NCBI GenBank assembly: GCA_910587155.1
Contig: CAJULA010000001.1
Span: forward strand, 108,867 to 172,866
Length of the DNA stretch: 64,000 nt
Direction of reading: 5' to 3'
DNA from: an uncultured Lachnospiraceae bacterium
GTDB taxonomy: Bacteria; Bacillota; Clostridia; Lachnospirales; Lachnospiraceae
Shown here: in pieces, positions 51,750 to 60,789 of the stretch
Layout: each line of letters starts with the position of its first letter
Position numbering within the stretch: the first letter of the stretch is position 1
Notes under the pieces: model-generated
Seen by the model: only the letters and a program-made list of their open reading frames with translations
Told to the model about the DNA's origin: nothing
Databases searched by the model: none
Program-made: the position numbers and the translations under genes

Positions 51750-54164
51750 ATGGCGATACCTTACAATCACAGAGAAATAGAAGAGAAATGGAGAAAAGAG
51801 TGGGAGGCTCATCCTGTCAATGTGGATGACGGGAAGAAGCCGAAATATTATTGTCTGGATATGTTTCCCTATCCTTCCGGGAAGGGGCTGCATGTGGGGC
51901 ACTGGAGAGGGTATGTGATCTCTGATGTGTGGAGCCGCTATAAGATGCTAAACGGCGGGCATTATATTATCCATCCCATGGGCTGGGATGCATTCGGGCT
52001 GCCGGCAGAGAATTTCGCCATTAAGATGGGCGTGCATCCTGCAATATCCACGGCAGAAAATATTGCAAATATCAAGAGACAGATCAATCAGATTGCCGCG
52101 CTGTATGACTGGGACCGGGAAGTCAATACGACGGATCCTGATTTTTATAAATGGACGCAGTGGATCTTTGTGAAGATGTTCAAAGAAGGTCTCGCCTATG
52201 AAAAAGAGATGCCGATCAACTGGTGTCCTTCCTGTAAGACAGGTCTTGCCAATGAGGAAGTGGTAAACGGCAAATGTGAGCGCTGCGGCGCAGATGTGAC
52301 GAAAAAGAATCTCAAGCAGTGGATGCTGAGAATTACCAAATATGCAGACCGGCTGTTACATGATCTGGATAAACTGGACTGGCCGGAAAAAGTGAAAAAG
52401 ATGCAGGCAGACTGGATCGGAAAGTCTTACGGCGCGGAAGTGGATTTCCCGGTGGAAGGCAGAGAGGATAAGATCACAGTCTATACGACCAGGCCGGATA
52501 CCTTGTATGGGGCTACTTTTATGGTGCTTGCGCCGGAGCATGCCCTGGCCCGGGAACTGGCGGTGCCGGAGACAAATGCAGCGGTGGAACAGTATATTTA
52601 TGAGGCCTCGCTCAAATCCAATGTGGACAGACTGCAGGATAAGGAAAAAACAGGCGTCTTTACCGGCAGCTATGCCATCAATCCGCTAAACGGCGCGAAG
52701 ATACCGGTCTGGCTGTCTGATTATGTGCTGGCTGACTATGGTACGGGCGCGATTATGTGTGTGCCGGCTCATGATGACAGAGACTTTGAATTTGCGACTA
52801 AATTTCATATTCCGATTATACAGGTCATCGCCAAGGACGGAAAAGAGATCGAATCTATGACGGAGGCTTATACGCAGGCCGAAGGCACTATGATCAATTC
52901 CGGGGAATGGAACGGTATGGAGAGCGCCGTACTGAAAAAAGAGGCGCCTGCCATGATTGAAAAGCGGGGAATAGGCCGTAAGACTGTCAATTACAAGCTG
53001 CGTGACTGGGTATTTTCCAGACAGCGCTATTGGGGTGAGCCGATTCCCATCATCCACTGTCCCGTGTGCGGATGTGTGCCGGTGCCGGAAGAGGAGCTGC
53101 CGCTGCTGCTTCCCGAGGTGGAGTCCTACCAGCCGACAGGTACGGGAGAGTCGCCGCTGGCTGCGATTGAAGAGTGGGTAACCACCACCTGTCCCGCGTG
53201 CGGCGGGCCGGCTAAGAGGGAGACGAATACGATGCCTCAGTGGGCGGGTTCCTCCTGGTATTTCCTGCGGTATGTGGACAGCAAAAATGACAGAGAACTG
53301 GTGAGCAGAGAGAAAGCGGACAAATATCTGCCCGTCGATATGTATATCGGCGGTGTGGAACATGCGGTGCTGCATCTTCTGTATTCCAGATTTTATACGA
53401 AGTTTTTGTATGATATCGGGGCGATTGATTTTGACGAGCCGTTCCATAAGCTGTTTAATCAGGGGATGATAACGGGTAAGAATGGCGTCAAGATGGCCAA
53501 ATCAAAAGGGAATGTAGTATCTCCCGATGATCTGGTGCGGGATTATGGCTGTGATTCCCTGCGTATTTACGAGCTGTTTGTGGGCCCGCCGGAACTGGAT
53601 TCGGAGTGGGATGACCGGGGGATTGACGGCGTTTATCGCTTCCTTACCAGACTGTGGAAGCTGGTTCTGGACAACAAGGACACGTGTGTGGAGCCTACCA
53701 AAGAGATGGTTAAGATCCGCAACAGGATGATCCATGACATTACGCAGCGTCTGGAAAACTTCAGTCTCAATACGGTGATTTCCGGCTTTATGGAATATAA
53801 TAATAAGATGACGGAAATGGCCAGGACAGTGGGGATCGACAAGGAGACGCTGCGCACGGTAGTCGTGCTGCTGGCTCCTTTTGCACCACATATCAGCGAA
53901 GAGCTCTGGAGGGCGCTGGGAGAAACCGATTCCGTATTCCATGCCGTATGGCCGGTCGCGGATCAGGAAGCCATGGCGGATACGGAAAAAGAGGTTGCCG
54001 TACAGATCAACGGCAAGACCAGGACAGTTATCAGGATACCGGCCGACAGTTCCAGGGAAGAGGCATTGGAGGCCGGAAAGGCCGCTCTGGGAAAGAAGCT
54101 GAGCGGAAATGTGGTCAAAGAAATATATGTACCGGGCAGGATCATTAATATCGTTGTAAAATAA
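51750..54164 (+). CDS. leuS: Leucyl-tRNA synthetase
   Basis: An 804-residue class I synthetase of bacterial type. HIGH motif as YPSGKGLHVGHWRGY, editing domain with TTRPDTLYGATFMVLAPEH, zinc-type Cys pairs (CPSCKTG, CERCGAD; CPVCGC, CPACGG), and KMSKS motif as KMAKSKGNVVSPDD, where Ala replaces the first Ser. The C-terminal anticodon domain is complete. AGGAGG precedes the ATG, and the transcript has its own promoter. Confidence 0.97.
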   Translation: MAIPYNHREIEEKWRKEWEAHPVNVDDGKKPKYYCLDMFPYPSGKGLHVGHWRGYVISDVWSRYKMLNGGHYIIHPMGWDAFGLPAENFAIKMGVHPAISTAENIANIKRQINQIAALYDWDREVNTTDPDFYKWTQWIFVKMFKEGLAYEKEMPINWCPSCKTGLANEEVVNGKCERCGADVTKKNLKQWMLRITKYADRLLHDLDKLDWPEKVKKMQADWIGKSYGAEVDFPVEGREDKITVYTTRPDTLYGATFMVLAPEHALARELAVPETNAAVEQYIYEASLKSNVDRLQDKEKTGVFTGSYAINPLNGAKIPVWLSDYVLADYGTGAIMCVPAHDDRDFEFATKFHIPIIQVIAKDGKEIESMTEAYTQAEGTMINSGEWNGMESAVLKKEAPAMIEKRGIGRKTVNYKLRDWVFSRQRYWGEPIPIIHCPVCGCVPVPEEELPLLLPEVESYQPTGTGESPLAAIEEWVTTTCPACGGPAKRETNTMPQWAGSSWYFLRYVDSKNDRELVSREKADKYLPVDMYIGGVEHAVLHLLYSRFYTKFLYDIGAIDFDEPFHKLFNQGMITGKNGVKMAKSKGNVVSPDDLVRDYGCDSLRIYELFVGPPELDSEWDDRGIDGVYRFLTRLWKLVLDNKDTCVEPTKEMVKIRNRMIHDITQRLENFSLNTVISGFMEYNNKMTEMARTVGIDKETLRTVVVLLAPFAPHISEELWRALGETDSVFHAVWPVADQEAMADTEKEVAVQINGKTRTVIRIPADSSREEALEAGKAALGKKLSGNVVKEIYVPGRIINIVVK

Positions 54165-54194
54165 GTTTTCAGAAGTAGAGGGGAGCAAAGGAAA

Positions 54195-54848
54195 ATGAGG
54201 AATGGTAGGGAAGTGATCTTGCTTGTGGAGGGCAACGCAGAAATTCTGCGTGTGGAAACGAATATTCTGGAGGAAAAGCACTGTGAAGTGATCGCAATGG
54301 AGGACGGGAAACAGGCACTGGACTATCTCAAGGAGAATCCTTATGACACGGATCTGGTTCTGGCGGCTATTGATGCTCCGGTCATTGACGGTAAGGAGCT
54401 TCTGCGGCTTCTGAAACTTTCCCAGCGTATGAAGGATATTCCGGTTGTCATCAAACTGCCTGTGGACAGAGAAGAGGACAGGACTGAGGTCATGAACAAC
54501 GGCGCGGAAGATATCCTGCTGACACCGTATGATGAGCGCTGCATGTTCCGCCGGATCAGCAATATTATCATGGCGAGCAGGCGTCCTTTTTGTATCAATA
54601 TTATGGAAGAGGCTGTGGTCAGGGAGCTGGACCGGCATATTGATGAGCTGGGGATGTGTAAATGCCGTCAGTGCAGGAAAGATGTGCAGACATTGGCGCT
54701 GAACCGTGTGAAGCCTAAATATATTTCTTCTGAAAGGGGCAGGGTTCTTTCCGGGCTGGATCAGTTGTCCAGCGATTACCTCCCCGATATTCTCTGTGCC
54801 CTTACGGAAAGTGCGGAAATTGTGAAAAAAAATCCAAGACATACGTAA
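54195..54848 (+). CDS. Pseudo-receiver fused to a ComFB domain
   Basis: A 217-residue protein. Residues 1-125 have a receiver fold (VILLVEGNAEILRVETNILE), but the phospho-acceptor position is Ala58 (DLVLAAIDAPVIDG), the acidic pair is broken (Glu12-Gly13) and the conserved Lys is lost (LLTPYDE), so it cannot be phosphorylated in the usual way. Residues 130-217 match ComFB: NIMEEAVVRELDRHIDEL, then CKCRQCRKDVQTLALNRV and KPKYIS. ComFB-family proteins have been reported to bind cyclic dinucleotides. It starts 30 bases after leuS and ends at a strong terminator. Confidence 0.82.
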   Translation: MRNGREVILLVEGNAEILRVETNILEEKHCEVIAMEDGKQALDYLKENPYDTDLVLAAIDAPVIDGKELLRLLKLSQRMKDIPVVIKLPVDREEDRTEVMNNGAEDILLTPYDERCMFRRISNIIMASRRPFCINIMEEAVVRELDRHIDELGMCKCRQCRKDVQTLALNRVKPKYISSERGRVLSGLDQLSSDYLPDILCALTESAEIVKKNPRHT

Positions 54849-54856
54849 GATCAGAG

Positions 54857-54900
54857 AAAATTCCGGGAGATGGCAGGGCGGTCATCTCCCGGAATTTTTT
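54857..54900. terminator. Bidirectional terminator between convergent genes
   Basis: AAATTCCGGGAGATG, 10-base loop, CATCTCCCGGAATTT, then TTT on the plus strand and TTCTCT on the minus strand. It serves the ComFB gene and the minus-strand pair. Confidence 0.9.
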
Positions 54901-54903
54901 CCG

Positions 54904-55185
54904 TCATTTTTGATTTTTCTGCTGCATAAGCTTAGCAATTTTATCCATACGGGCAATTTCTTCTTCGGTGCTGTGTTTTTTTACGACAGCTATGATCAGA
55001 TCCATTTCTTCCTTTGAGAAAGAGACCGATTTATCCTTTTCGCGCTTGGCGATATTCATCAGGAAAGGAAGCAGTTCTTTCGGGGACAGCTTTTTTCCTT
55101 CAAATACCATCATCTGCAGAAAATCCAGCTTGGCTTTGTCGATCCCCATAAGGGCGGGATCTTTCATCCATTCCGGTTCATTCAT
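54904..55185 (-). CDS. Small hypothetical protein, 93 residues
   Basis: No family recognised. A charged, helical, Met- and Lys-rich cytoplasmic protein with PEWMKDPALMGIDKAKLDF, KKLSPKELLPFLMNIAK and a long C-terminal helix. AGGAGG precedes the ATG. Its start overlaps the end of the upstream minus-strand gene by 8 bases, so the two are coupled. Confidence 0.75.
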   Translation of the reverse strand: MNEPEWMKDPALMGIDKAKLDFLQMMVFEGKKLSPKELLPFLMNIAKREKDKSVSFSKEEMDLIIAVVKKHSTEEEIARMDKIAKLMQQKNQK

Positions 55186-55672
55186 GATTCATTCCTCCTT
55201 TTAACAGTTCCATGATTGCCTGCTGTTCGGGGCCCAGCATGGACAGCAGGGTGTCGATATCCGGCATTTGCATACCGTTTCCGTCAGGACTGCCTTCCTT
55301 TTGAGAAGAGGAGTCCGACATGGACTGCATCATTTCCATCATTTCCATCATCTCCCGGTAAGTCTCCATAGAGGACATGAGCTGCTCAAAACGCTGCAGC
55401 ATCTGCTTCTGGGCATCGCTGCAATAGGGCAAAAGAGCGGGCAGGACTTTGCGGATATCCTGTTTCTGTCCGTTGTGTCCGTCGAAAAGGCAGTGTGAAT
55501 GTTTTTCAAAATAGGAAATGGTATACTGCAGTTCCTGATATTTGATATAAATGGCAAGATATTTCTGCATGGGACGGTCAAAACATGGCAGGAGAGTTTT
55601 CATGATCTGTATCTGATTTGTGGTGAACAGCATGTCAAATGCCGCTACATTGTCCTGCTCTTTTTCATCCAT
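55178..55672 (-). CDS. Met-rich hypothetical protein, 164 residues
   Basis: No family recognised. A helical N-terminal part (about 1-110) is followed by a Met-rich stretch (REMMEMMEMMQSMSD) and a polar linker ending in a short helix (LLSMLGPEQQAIMELLKGG). It has no signal peptide. It is coupled to the following 93-residue gene and lies downstream of a Cys/Gly-rich small gene that may be spore-expressed. Confidence 0.75.
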   Translation of the reverse strand: MDEKEQDNVAAFDMLFTTNQIQIMKTLLPCFDRPMQKYLAIYIKYQELQYTISYFEKHSHCLFDGHNGQKQDIRKVLPALLPYCSDAQKQMLQRFEQLMSSMETYREMMEMMEMMQSMSDSSSQKEGSPDGNGMQMPDIDTLLSMLGPEQQAIMELLKGGMNHE

Positions 55673-55885
55673 AGGAATATCTCTCCATCTTCCTTATTAA
55701 GACTTATGCCATAGCGGCAGAAGATATGTGAAAAATAACCGCTGGCGGCTATCTTGGCACAGAAAAGGGGACGGCTGGCGCCGCCCCCTTTCCGCAATTG
55801 ACAGGAAACTTTTCGGCTTTCCTGTATCGGGTCCTGACTACCCGTATGAGCCAGAATGGCTCTTTCAAGAGAATGGATGGGCTGA

Positions 55886-56131
55886 TCAGCAGCAGCAGAG
55901 CAGGATCAGGATCCAGAGGATATTGCTGCCGCAGCCATTGCCGCATCCACAGCCGTCGTTATTACCGCCGCCGCAGATATTGAAGCCACCGCATCCGCAG
56001 TTCATGCCGCCGCCGAAGCCGCCGTTGCCGCACAGGCAGAATAAGATGATGATCCAAAGGAAGTTGCCGCATCCGCAGTCGTTGGAAGGAGCATTGTTGC
56101 ATCCGCAGGAAGTAGCTGTTAAGTCGCTCAT
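55886..56131 (-). CDS. Cys/Gly-rich small protein (possible spore coat component)
   Basis: An 81-residue protein with two hydrophobic motifs (FLWIIILFCLCGNGG and ILWILILLCCC) separated by Gly/Cys/Asn-rich repeats such as NCGCGGFNICGGG. The layout recalls small coat-like proteins of spore formers, but I cannot name a family. GGAGG lies 6 bases ahead of the ATG at 56131; an in-frame ATG four codons upstream overlaps that box. A SigK-like promoter lies upstream. The plus-strand ORF across it is its Pro-rich shadow. Confidence 0.7.
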   Translation of the reverse strand: MSDLTATSCGCNNAPSNDCGCGNFLWIIILFCLCGNGGFGGGMNCGCGGFNICGGGNNDGCGCGNGCGSNILWILILLCCC

Positions 56132-56159
56132 AAAAGCCTCCAAATGTTTATTTATGGTT

Positions 56160-56186
56160 TATACTATGTGGCAGGGCTTGCCATGT
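56160..56186 (-). promoter_or_regulatory. SigK-like promoter of the Cys/Gly-rich gene
   Basis: Read on the minus strand: AC, 16-base spacer, CATAGTATA. This fits the mother-cell pattern AC N16-17 CATANNNTA. It lies about 25 bases ahead of the GGAGG. Confidence 0.45.
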
Positions 56187-56228
56187 TTCTGGAAATCCTA
56201 AAAAATTTTTCTGCCTGCGGGATGGAAA

Positions 56229-56257
56229 TTGAAAAAGTGTGTCCAGTCTGTTATACT
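56229..56257 (+). promoter_or_regulatory. Vegetative promoter of the chromate transporter pair
   Basis: TTGAAA, 17-base spacer, TATACT, about 100 bases ahead of the first transporter start. Confidence 0.75.
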
Positions 56258-56354
56258 GAGGAAGTGCTGATTAAGTAGGTGACGGTCCGGGGAGAAGCCT
56301 TATTAGAGGGCTGTCATGGATAGGAAGGGATCAATGGAAAAAGGGGAATCTGGT

Positions 56355-56897
56355 ATGAATGAATTTATTCAGCTTTATCTGGTTTTTTTGCGGATCGGCG
56401 GCCTGACGTTCGGCGGGGGGCTGGCTATGCTGCCCATGCTAAAGTATGAACTGGTGGAAAAAAAGGCATGGATAACGGAAGAAGATCTGTTGGACTGCTA
56501 TGCCATTGGACAGTGCACGCCCGGCATCATTGCCGTCAATACATCCACCTTTGTGGGGTATAAGAGAAAAGGCGTGTTTGGTGCCATTGTCTCCACCCTT
56601 GGCATGGTAACACCTTCTGTTGTGATCATTACCCTGGTCGCGGTCTGTCTGCAGGCTTTTATTGAAAATGTCTGGGTACAGCATGCGCTTATGGGAGTCC
56701 GTGCGGTTGTGTGTGCATTGATGTTGAATACAGTCGTTACGCTGGCGAAAAAGAGCCTGAAAAACGCGTTTTGCTTTGCCGTATGTGCGGGCGCTTTTCT
56801 GCTGGCCATGTTTGTGGACATTCCTACCGTCTGCATTGTAATCATTGCGGCGCTGATCGGAATTGCCGTAACGGTATGGGGAGGTAAAAAAGTATGA
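56355..56897 (+). CDS. Chromate transporter, first half-size subunit
   Basis: A 180-residue membrane protein of the CHR family, short (single-domain) type. Family segments: FLRIGGLTFGGGLAMLPML, the YAIGQCTPGIIAVNTSTFVG loop and further helices. CHR proteins export chromate; the natural substrate in anaerobes is often unclear. Three in-frame ATGs exist (56316, 56334, 56355). The last gives the usual family N-terminus and follows AAAGGGG; 56334 follows AGGAAGGG and is also plausible. It overlaps its partner by 4 bases. Confidence 0.88.
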   Translation: MNEFIQLYLVFLRIGGLTFGGGLAMLPMLKYELVEKKAWITEEDLLDCYAIGQCTPGIIAVNTSTFVGYKRKGVFGAIVSTLGMVTPSVVIITLVAVCLQAFIENVWVQHALMGVRAVVCALMLNTVVTLAKKSLKNAFCFAVCAGAFLLAMFVDIPTVCIVIIAALIGIAVTVWGGKKV

Positions 56898-57457
56898 ATC
56901 CGGGTCTGATGGGACGTATGTTCTGGGAATTTATGAAGATCGGCCTGTTTGCCGTGGGCGGCGGTCCGGCGACACTTCCTTATCTGATGGATCTGACAGA
57001 AAAATATGACTGGTATACGATGGAAGATCTGACCAATATGATCGCCATCAGTGAATCCACACCGGGGCCGCTGGGATTGAATATGGCGACGTATGCCGGC
57101 TTCCATACGCTGGGAACCTTTGGCGGCGTGGTGTCTACGCTGGGCCTTGTCCTTCCCAGTATCGTGATCATTATTCTGGTGGCGAAATTTCTGGAAAACT
57201 TCAATGAAAATAAATTTGTCCAGGGAGCTTTTGCGGGGATCCGTCCCGCCGTTACGGCGCTGATCGCTGCCGCAGTCTACAGCGTATGCAAGGTGTCCCT
57301 GTTTGTGGACACGGAAAGCGGTTATGAACCTGCCGTTAAGACAATCATTCTGTGTGTGATCGTATTTGCTCTGTTACAGGTCAAACGGCTTCAGAAATAT
57401 CATCCGGCATTGTGGTTGTTGTTTGCCGTGATCATCGGGATCGTCTTCCGCTTCTGA
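56894..57457 (+). CDS. Chromate transporter, second half-size subunit
   Basis: A 187-residue CHR-family protein with FMKIGLFAVGGGPATLPYLMDL and the ISESTPGPLGLNMATYAGF loop. Short CHR proteins act as pairs of opposite topology; the ATGA overlap with the upstream subunit fits. Its end runs into a 150-base stretch before thiamine pyrophosphokinase on the same strand. Confidence 0.9.
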   Translation: MNPGLMGRMFWEFMKIGLFAVGGGPATLPYLMDLTEKYDWYTMEDLTNMIAISESTPGPLGLNMATYAGFHTLGTFGGVVSTLGLVLPSIVIIILVAKFLENFNENKFVQGAFAGIRPAVTALIAAAVYSVCKVSLFVDTESGYEPAVKTIILCVIVFALLQVKRLQKYHPALWLLFAVIIGIVFRF

Positions 57458-57609
57458 CCGGCGGGGCGCGTACGTTTGTACCGGCTGCATACGGCCGGGC
57501 CGGCGACGGATATGGCAACAGAGAAGAATATAAGAAGGCCGTTTTGGGGATGACTGAAAAAGACCGGGTGGTTATCTGCTGCGGGACGACGGATGATAAG
57601 GGAAAAAGG

Positions 57610-58308
57610 ATGAATGAGACAGGTAGTAAAAAGAGATGTATTCTGGTTTGTGCGGGGGATATGGAGATTGCAGAAATTCCCGTCAGGGACGGTGACAGAG
57701 TGGTCGCTGTTGACGGCGGATATCTGTATTGCCAGGCGCTGGGGATAGAGCCGGACGTATTGATCGGGGATTTTGATTCTCTGGGGGAGTTGCAGGAGCA
57801 GCCCGGGGAATCGTTCAGGGATGCAACGGCAGCGCATACGGCAAACGGAGAGGAGAACACCGCAAAGAAGCGGATCATACGGCTCGATCCGGTGAAAGAC
57901 GATACGGACACGCTGGCGGCTCTGCGGTATGGCCTGGAGCAGGGGTATGAAGAGTTTCATCTGTACTGTGCACTGGGCGGACGCCTGGAACATACCATTG
58001 CCAATCTGCAATGCCTGCTGTTTTTAAAGCATGCAAAGGCAGCCGGTTATCTCTGGGATGGAAACAGTATGACAACGGTGATCCAAAATGAATCACTTAC
58101 CTTCCGTCAGGAGATGGAAGGGATGCTTTCCGTATTTGCCATCGGGGAGAGGGCGGAGGGCGTTACGGAAAAAGGGCTGAAGTATCTGTTGGAAGATGCA
58201 ACTCTGACCAATGATTTCCCGGTCGGCATCAGCAATGAGTTTATCGGCGAAAAGGCTGTGCTTTCCGTAAAAAACGGGACGCTGCTGGTGATCGTGCGCT
58301 GGGAATAA
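57610..58308 (+). CDS. Thiamine pyrophosphokinase
   Basis: A 232-residue enzyme that makes thiamine diphosphate from thiamine and ATP. Motifs: VAVDGGYLYCQALGIEPD, the metal site LIGDFDSLG, DPVKDDTDTLAAL and ALGGRLEHTIANL; the C-terminal binding domain follows. The start is the ATG at 57610 behind AAGGGAAAAAGG; earlier in-frame starts overlap the transporter gene or lack a ribosome site. Its TAA overlaps the ATG at 58308 in the next frame. Confidence 0.9.
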   Translation: MNETGSKKRCILVCAGDMEIAEIPVRDGDRVVAVDGGYLYCQALGIEPDVLIGDFDSLGELQEQPGESFRDATAAHTANGEENTAKKRIIRLDPVKDDTDTLAALRYGLEQGYEEFHLYCALGGRLEHTIANLQCLLFLKHAKAAGYLWDGNSMTTVIQNESLTFRQEMEGMLSVFAIGERAEGVTEKGLKYLLEDATLTNDFPVGISNEFIGEKAVLSVKNGTLLVIVRWE

Positions 58309-58328
58309 TGACAGAGCGAAAGGAATCA

Positions 58329-59396
58329 ATGTCTATGGAAAAGAAAAGGAAAGGTAAGAAGCGGATGAGATTTTCAGCGATTTTTGCAGCCGCTTTCTTG
58401 ACGGCGCTTATGCTTTCCGGCTGCGGCAGAGGGGACGATGCGGCAAAGGAGCAAACGGCAGAAACGCAGATGGCCGGGCAGGAAGAAGGAATGGATGCAA
58501 ACGGCGGGATAGAGACGCAAGAAGGCGCCGCAGAGGAAACGGAGGAGGAAATACCCGAAGTACTGGAGGCTGTAGTGAGTGAGACTTCCGTCGAGGATAT
58601 TGCAACGACGGGCGGTGTGGTTCTGATCAGCAGCAGCGTGCAGGATATCCATGTGACGATACCGGGCAATGCAGCAGCTGCGGATCAGATCAATCAGTTC
58701 TTTGCGGACAGAAAGGCGTCTTTTGCGGATACCGTGGAGGCGTATCGTGAGATTGCACAGGAAGATCTGGAATACAGGGCTGCACAGTCCGGGAAAGAGG
58801 ACCTGGCGCCGACGGCGGATGCGGCAAAAGAAGGGCAGGAGACGGAAGGAGACGCGGACAAAGAAGGGAGCGATCCGGATGACTGGCACGCCTATGAGCT
58901 TGGGATCTCGTACAGTGTGAAGCGGGTTGACGAGCAGATGATCAGCATTGTGGAAGACAGCTATGAGTATACCGGCGGTGCGCACCCCAATTCCGTCAGA
59001 GTGGCTTATAATTTTGATACGCAGACGGGAGAGCGCCTGAAGCTGGAAGACGTCGCCTCAGATCTGGATGAGATCAGGACAGAGAGCATCCGATATCTGG
59101 GTGAGTTGCTTCAGGACGAGGAGTGGCAGGAAGTGCTTTTTTCCGATTATCAGAATCATCTGGAAGATATTCTGACAGACAGCACCTGGTATACCGATCA
59201 GGACGGGTTTTACATGATCTGCAACGAATATATTATCACACCGCATTCGGAAGGGATTCTGGAGTTTCTCCTGCCCTATGATGAGGTGGATGTGGTAGAT
59301 AAGGCATATAAGCCGGTGGCGGACGGCGATGAGTCCGATACAGGCTCCGAAACTATGGATGATCAATCTGAATCACCGCAAAATAGCGGGGATTGA
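58329..59396 (+). CDS. Lipoprotein with DUF3298-like C-terminal domain
   Basis: A 355-residue exported lipoprotein. The signal peptide ends in the lipobox LMLSGCGRG, with the Cys as lipid anchor. An acidic low-complexity linker (about 35-85) follows. The domain from about 95 to 325 has ISIVEDSYEYTGGAHPN and FDTQTGERLKLEDV, the pattern of the DUF3298/RsiV/PdaC group of wall-associated or lysozyme-sensing proteins. The ATG at 58329 has AAAGG seven bases upstream; 58308 and 58335 are alternatives. It overlaps the convergent CDF gene by 44 bases. Confidence 0.82.
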   Translation: MSMEKKRKGKKRMRFSAIFAAAFLTALMLSGCGRGDDAAKEQTAETQMAGQEEGMDANGGIETQEGAAEETEEEIPEVLEAVVSETSVEDIATTGGVVLISSSVQDIHVTIPGNAAAADQINQFFADRKASFADTVEAYREIAQEDLEYRAAQSGKEDLAPTADAAKEGQETEGDADKEGSDPDDWHAYELGISYSVKRVDEQMISIVEDSYEYTGGAHPNSVRVAYNFDTQTGERLKLEDVASDLDEIRTESIRYLGELLQDEEWQEVLFSDYQNHLEDILTDSTWYTDQDGFYMICNEYIITPHSEGILEFLLPYDEVDVVDKAYKPVADGDESDTGSETMDDQSESPQNSGD

Positions 59397-60513
59397 CCTC
59401 CTGCAATCGCTTTCGTATCCTCTCTTTTAATTCCGGTATGGAATAATCTGTGCGGTAGGGCACGACGACATCAAAAATCAGGTTGGTGTGGGTCGTGCCT
59501 TTTACAATGCGGAAATCATGGAGCGAGAGACTGCAGTCAATCTCATGCAGGATATCGGTTGCCAGTGCCTTGCAGGCGAGGGTTTCCCCGTCATCGGTCA
59601 TAACAGGATCCATATGGATGACGGCAGAGCAGCGAAGTTCCCGCTGCAGCCTTTTTTCCACATTGTCGATTGTGTCATGCAGGGCCAGGATATCGCCTCC
59701 GGCGGCAACTTCCGCGTGGAGGGAGATCATCCGGCGCCCCGGGCCATAGTCATGGACGATCAGATCATGGATTCCCAGGATATGGTCATACTGCTTCACG
59801 ATTTCGTGGATATGATCGGTAAAGACCGGATCCGGCGCCTGGCCCAGCAGCGGGCTGATCGTGTCCCTGGCGGCTTCGATACCGCCGTGAAAGATCAGCA
59901 GTCCCACAAGGATGCCGCACCAGCCGTCAATATGCAGTCCGGTAACATGTGATACCAGAGCGGCGATGAGGACGGCGGAGGTGGAAAAACAGTCGCTCAG
60001 GCTGTCGGCGGCAGTGGCCTGCAGGGCGGCGGAATTGATCTTCCGTCCCAGAGCGCGGTTGTAACAATACATATAGAGCTTGACCAGAATGGAAAGGACA
60101 AGGATAGCGCAGATCACCGGGGTGAAGGCAGTCTCTTCCGGATGCACAATCCGGGAAATGGAGGTACGGATCAGTTCCACCGCCATGACCAGAATCATAA
60201 TGGATACGATCAGGCCGGAAATATATTCACTTCTGCCATGGCCAAACGGATGATCGGGATCTGCTTCCTGAGAGGCAATCCGGAAACCGATCATGGTTAT
60301 GACAGAGGAGCCGGCATCAGACAGATTGTTAAAAGCGTCGGCAACGATGGAGATGGAACTGCCAAGGAGCCCTGCCGTCAGCTTGGATGTGAAAAGAAAC
60401 AGATTGAAAAAAATGCCGACAATGCCGCTGAGTATGCCATATTTTTTCCGGATATCCGGATTTTCCGTGTCAGTCTGATCCGGGATGAACAGACGAAGGA
60501 GGAGCGTTACCAT
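59353..60513 (-). CDS. Cation diffusion facilitator (CDF) metal transporter
   Basis: A 386-residue membrane exporter for Zn, Fe, Mn or similar ions. Six membrane helices fill the first 220 residues, with metal-site motif ADAFNNLSDAGSS, the HPFGHGRSEYISGL loop and ADSLSDCFSTSAV. The cytoplasmic half (about 225 on) is longer than usual and appears to hold two CDF C-terminal-like domains. The start at 60513 matches family N-termini; a TTG at 60546 would extend it. Its 3' end overlaps the convergent lipoprotein gene. Confidence 0.9.
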   Translation of the reverse strand: MVTLLLRLFIPDQTDTENPDIRKKYGILSGIVGIFFNLFLFTSKLTAGLLGSSISIVADAFNNLSDAGSSVITMIGFRIASQEADPDHPFGHGRSEYISGLIVSIMILVMAVELIRTSISRIVHPEETAFTPVICAILVLSILVKLYMYCYNRALGRKINSAALQATAADSLSDCFSTSAVLIAALVSHVTGLHIDGWCGILVGLLIFHGGIEAARDTISPLLGQAPDPVFTDHIHEIVKQYDHILGIHDLIVHDYGPGRRMISLHAEVAAGGDILALHDTIDNVEKRLQRELRCSAVIHMDPVMTDDGETLACKALATDILHEIDCSLSLHDFRIVKGTTHTNLIFDVVVPYRTDYSIPELKERIRKRLQEVNPRYFAVIQIDHP

Positions 60514-60789
60514 ACCTGTGATACCTGCCTTTTTTGATTCCCGCAAGCAATAGGGCGGGTGAATGTCTTTGATTGTGCATATATGGATTTATTATATAGG
60601 ATAAAACATCGTATGACAATAAGATTTATCGGGGATTGTATTTGTCACATGCTTTTTCCGGACGTGTAAAATTACAATAGAATTTATGGCCAAGTAAAGC
60701 ACTTTGCTAATTGAATAGACGCTGCACCTAATTTGTGATATACTTATATTGTTGCAGTACAAGCCACAATATAGAAAGCAGGTGAGAGG

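Noticed and set aside
55728..56201. Plus-strand ORF of 157 codons rich in Pro, Gln and His
   Set aside because: It is the antisense of the Cys/Gly-rich gene and takes its Pro-rich bias from that; it has no good ribosome site and no family resemblance.
57352..57609. N-terminal extension of thiamine pyrophosphokinase
   Set aside because: The in-frame extension overlaps the chromate transporter gene and lacks a ribosome site; the family start matches the ATG at 57610.
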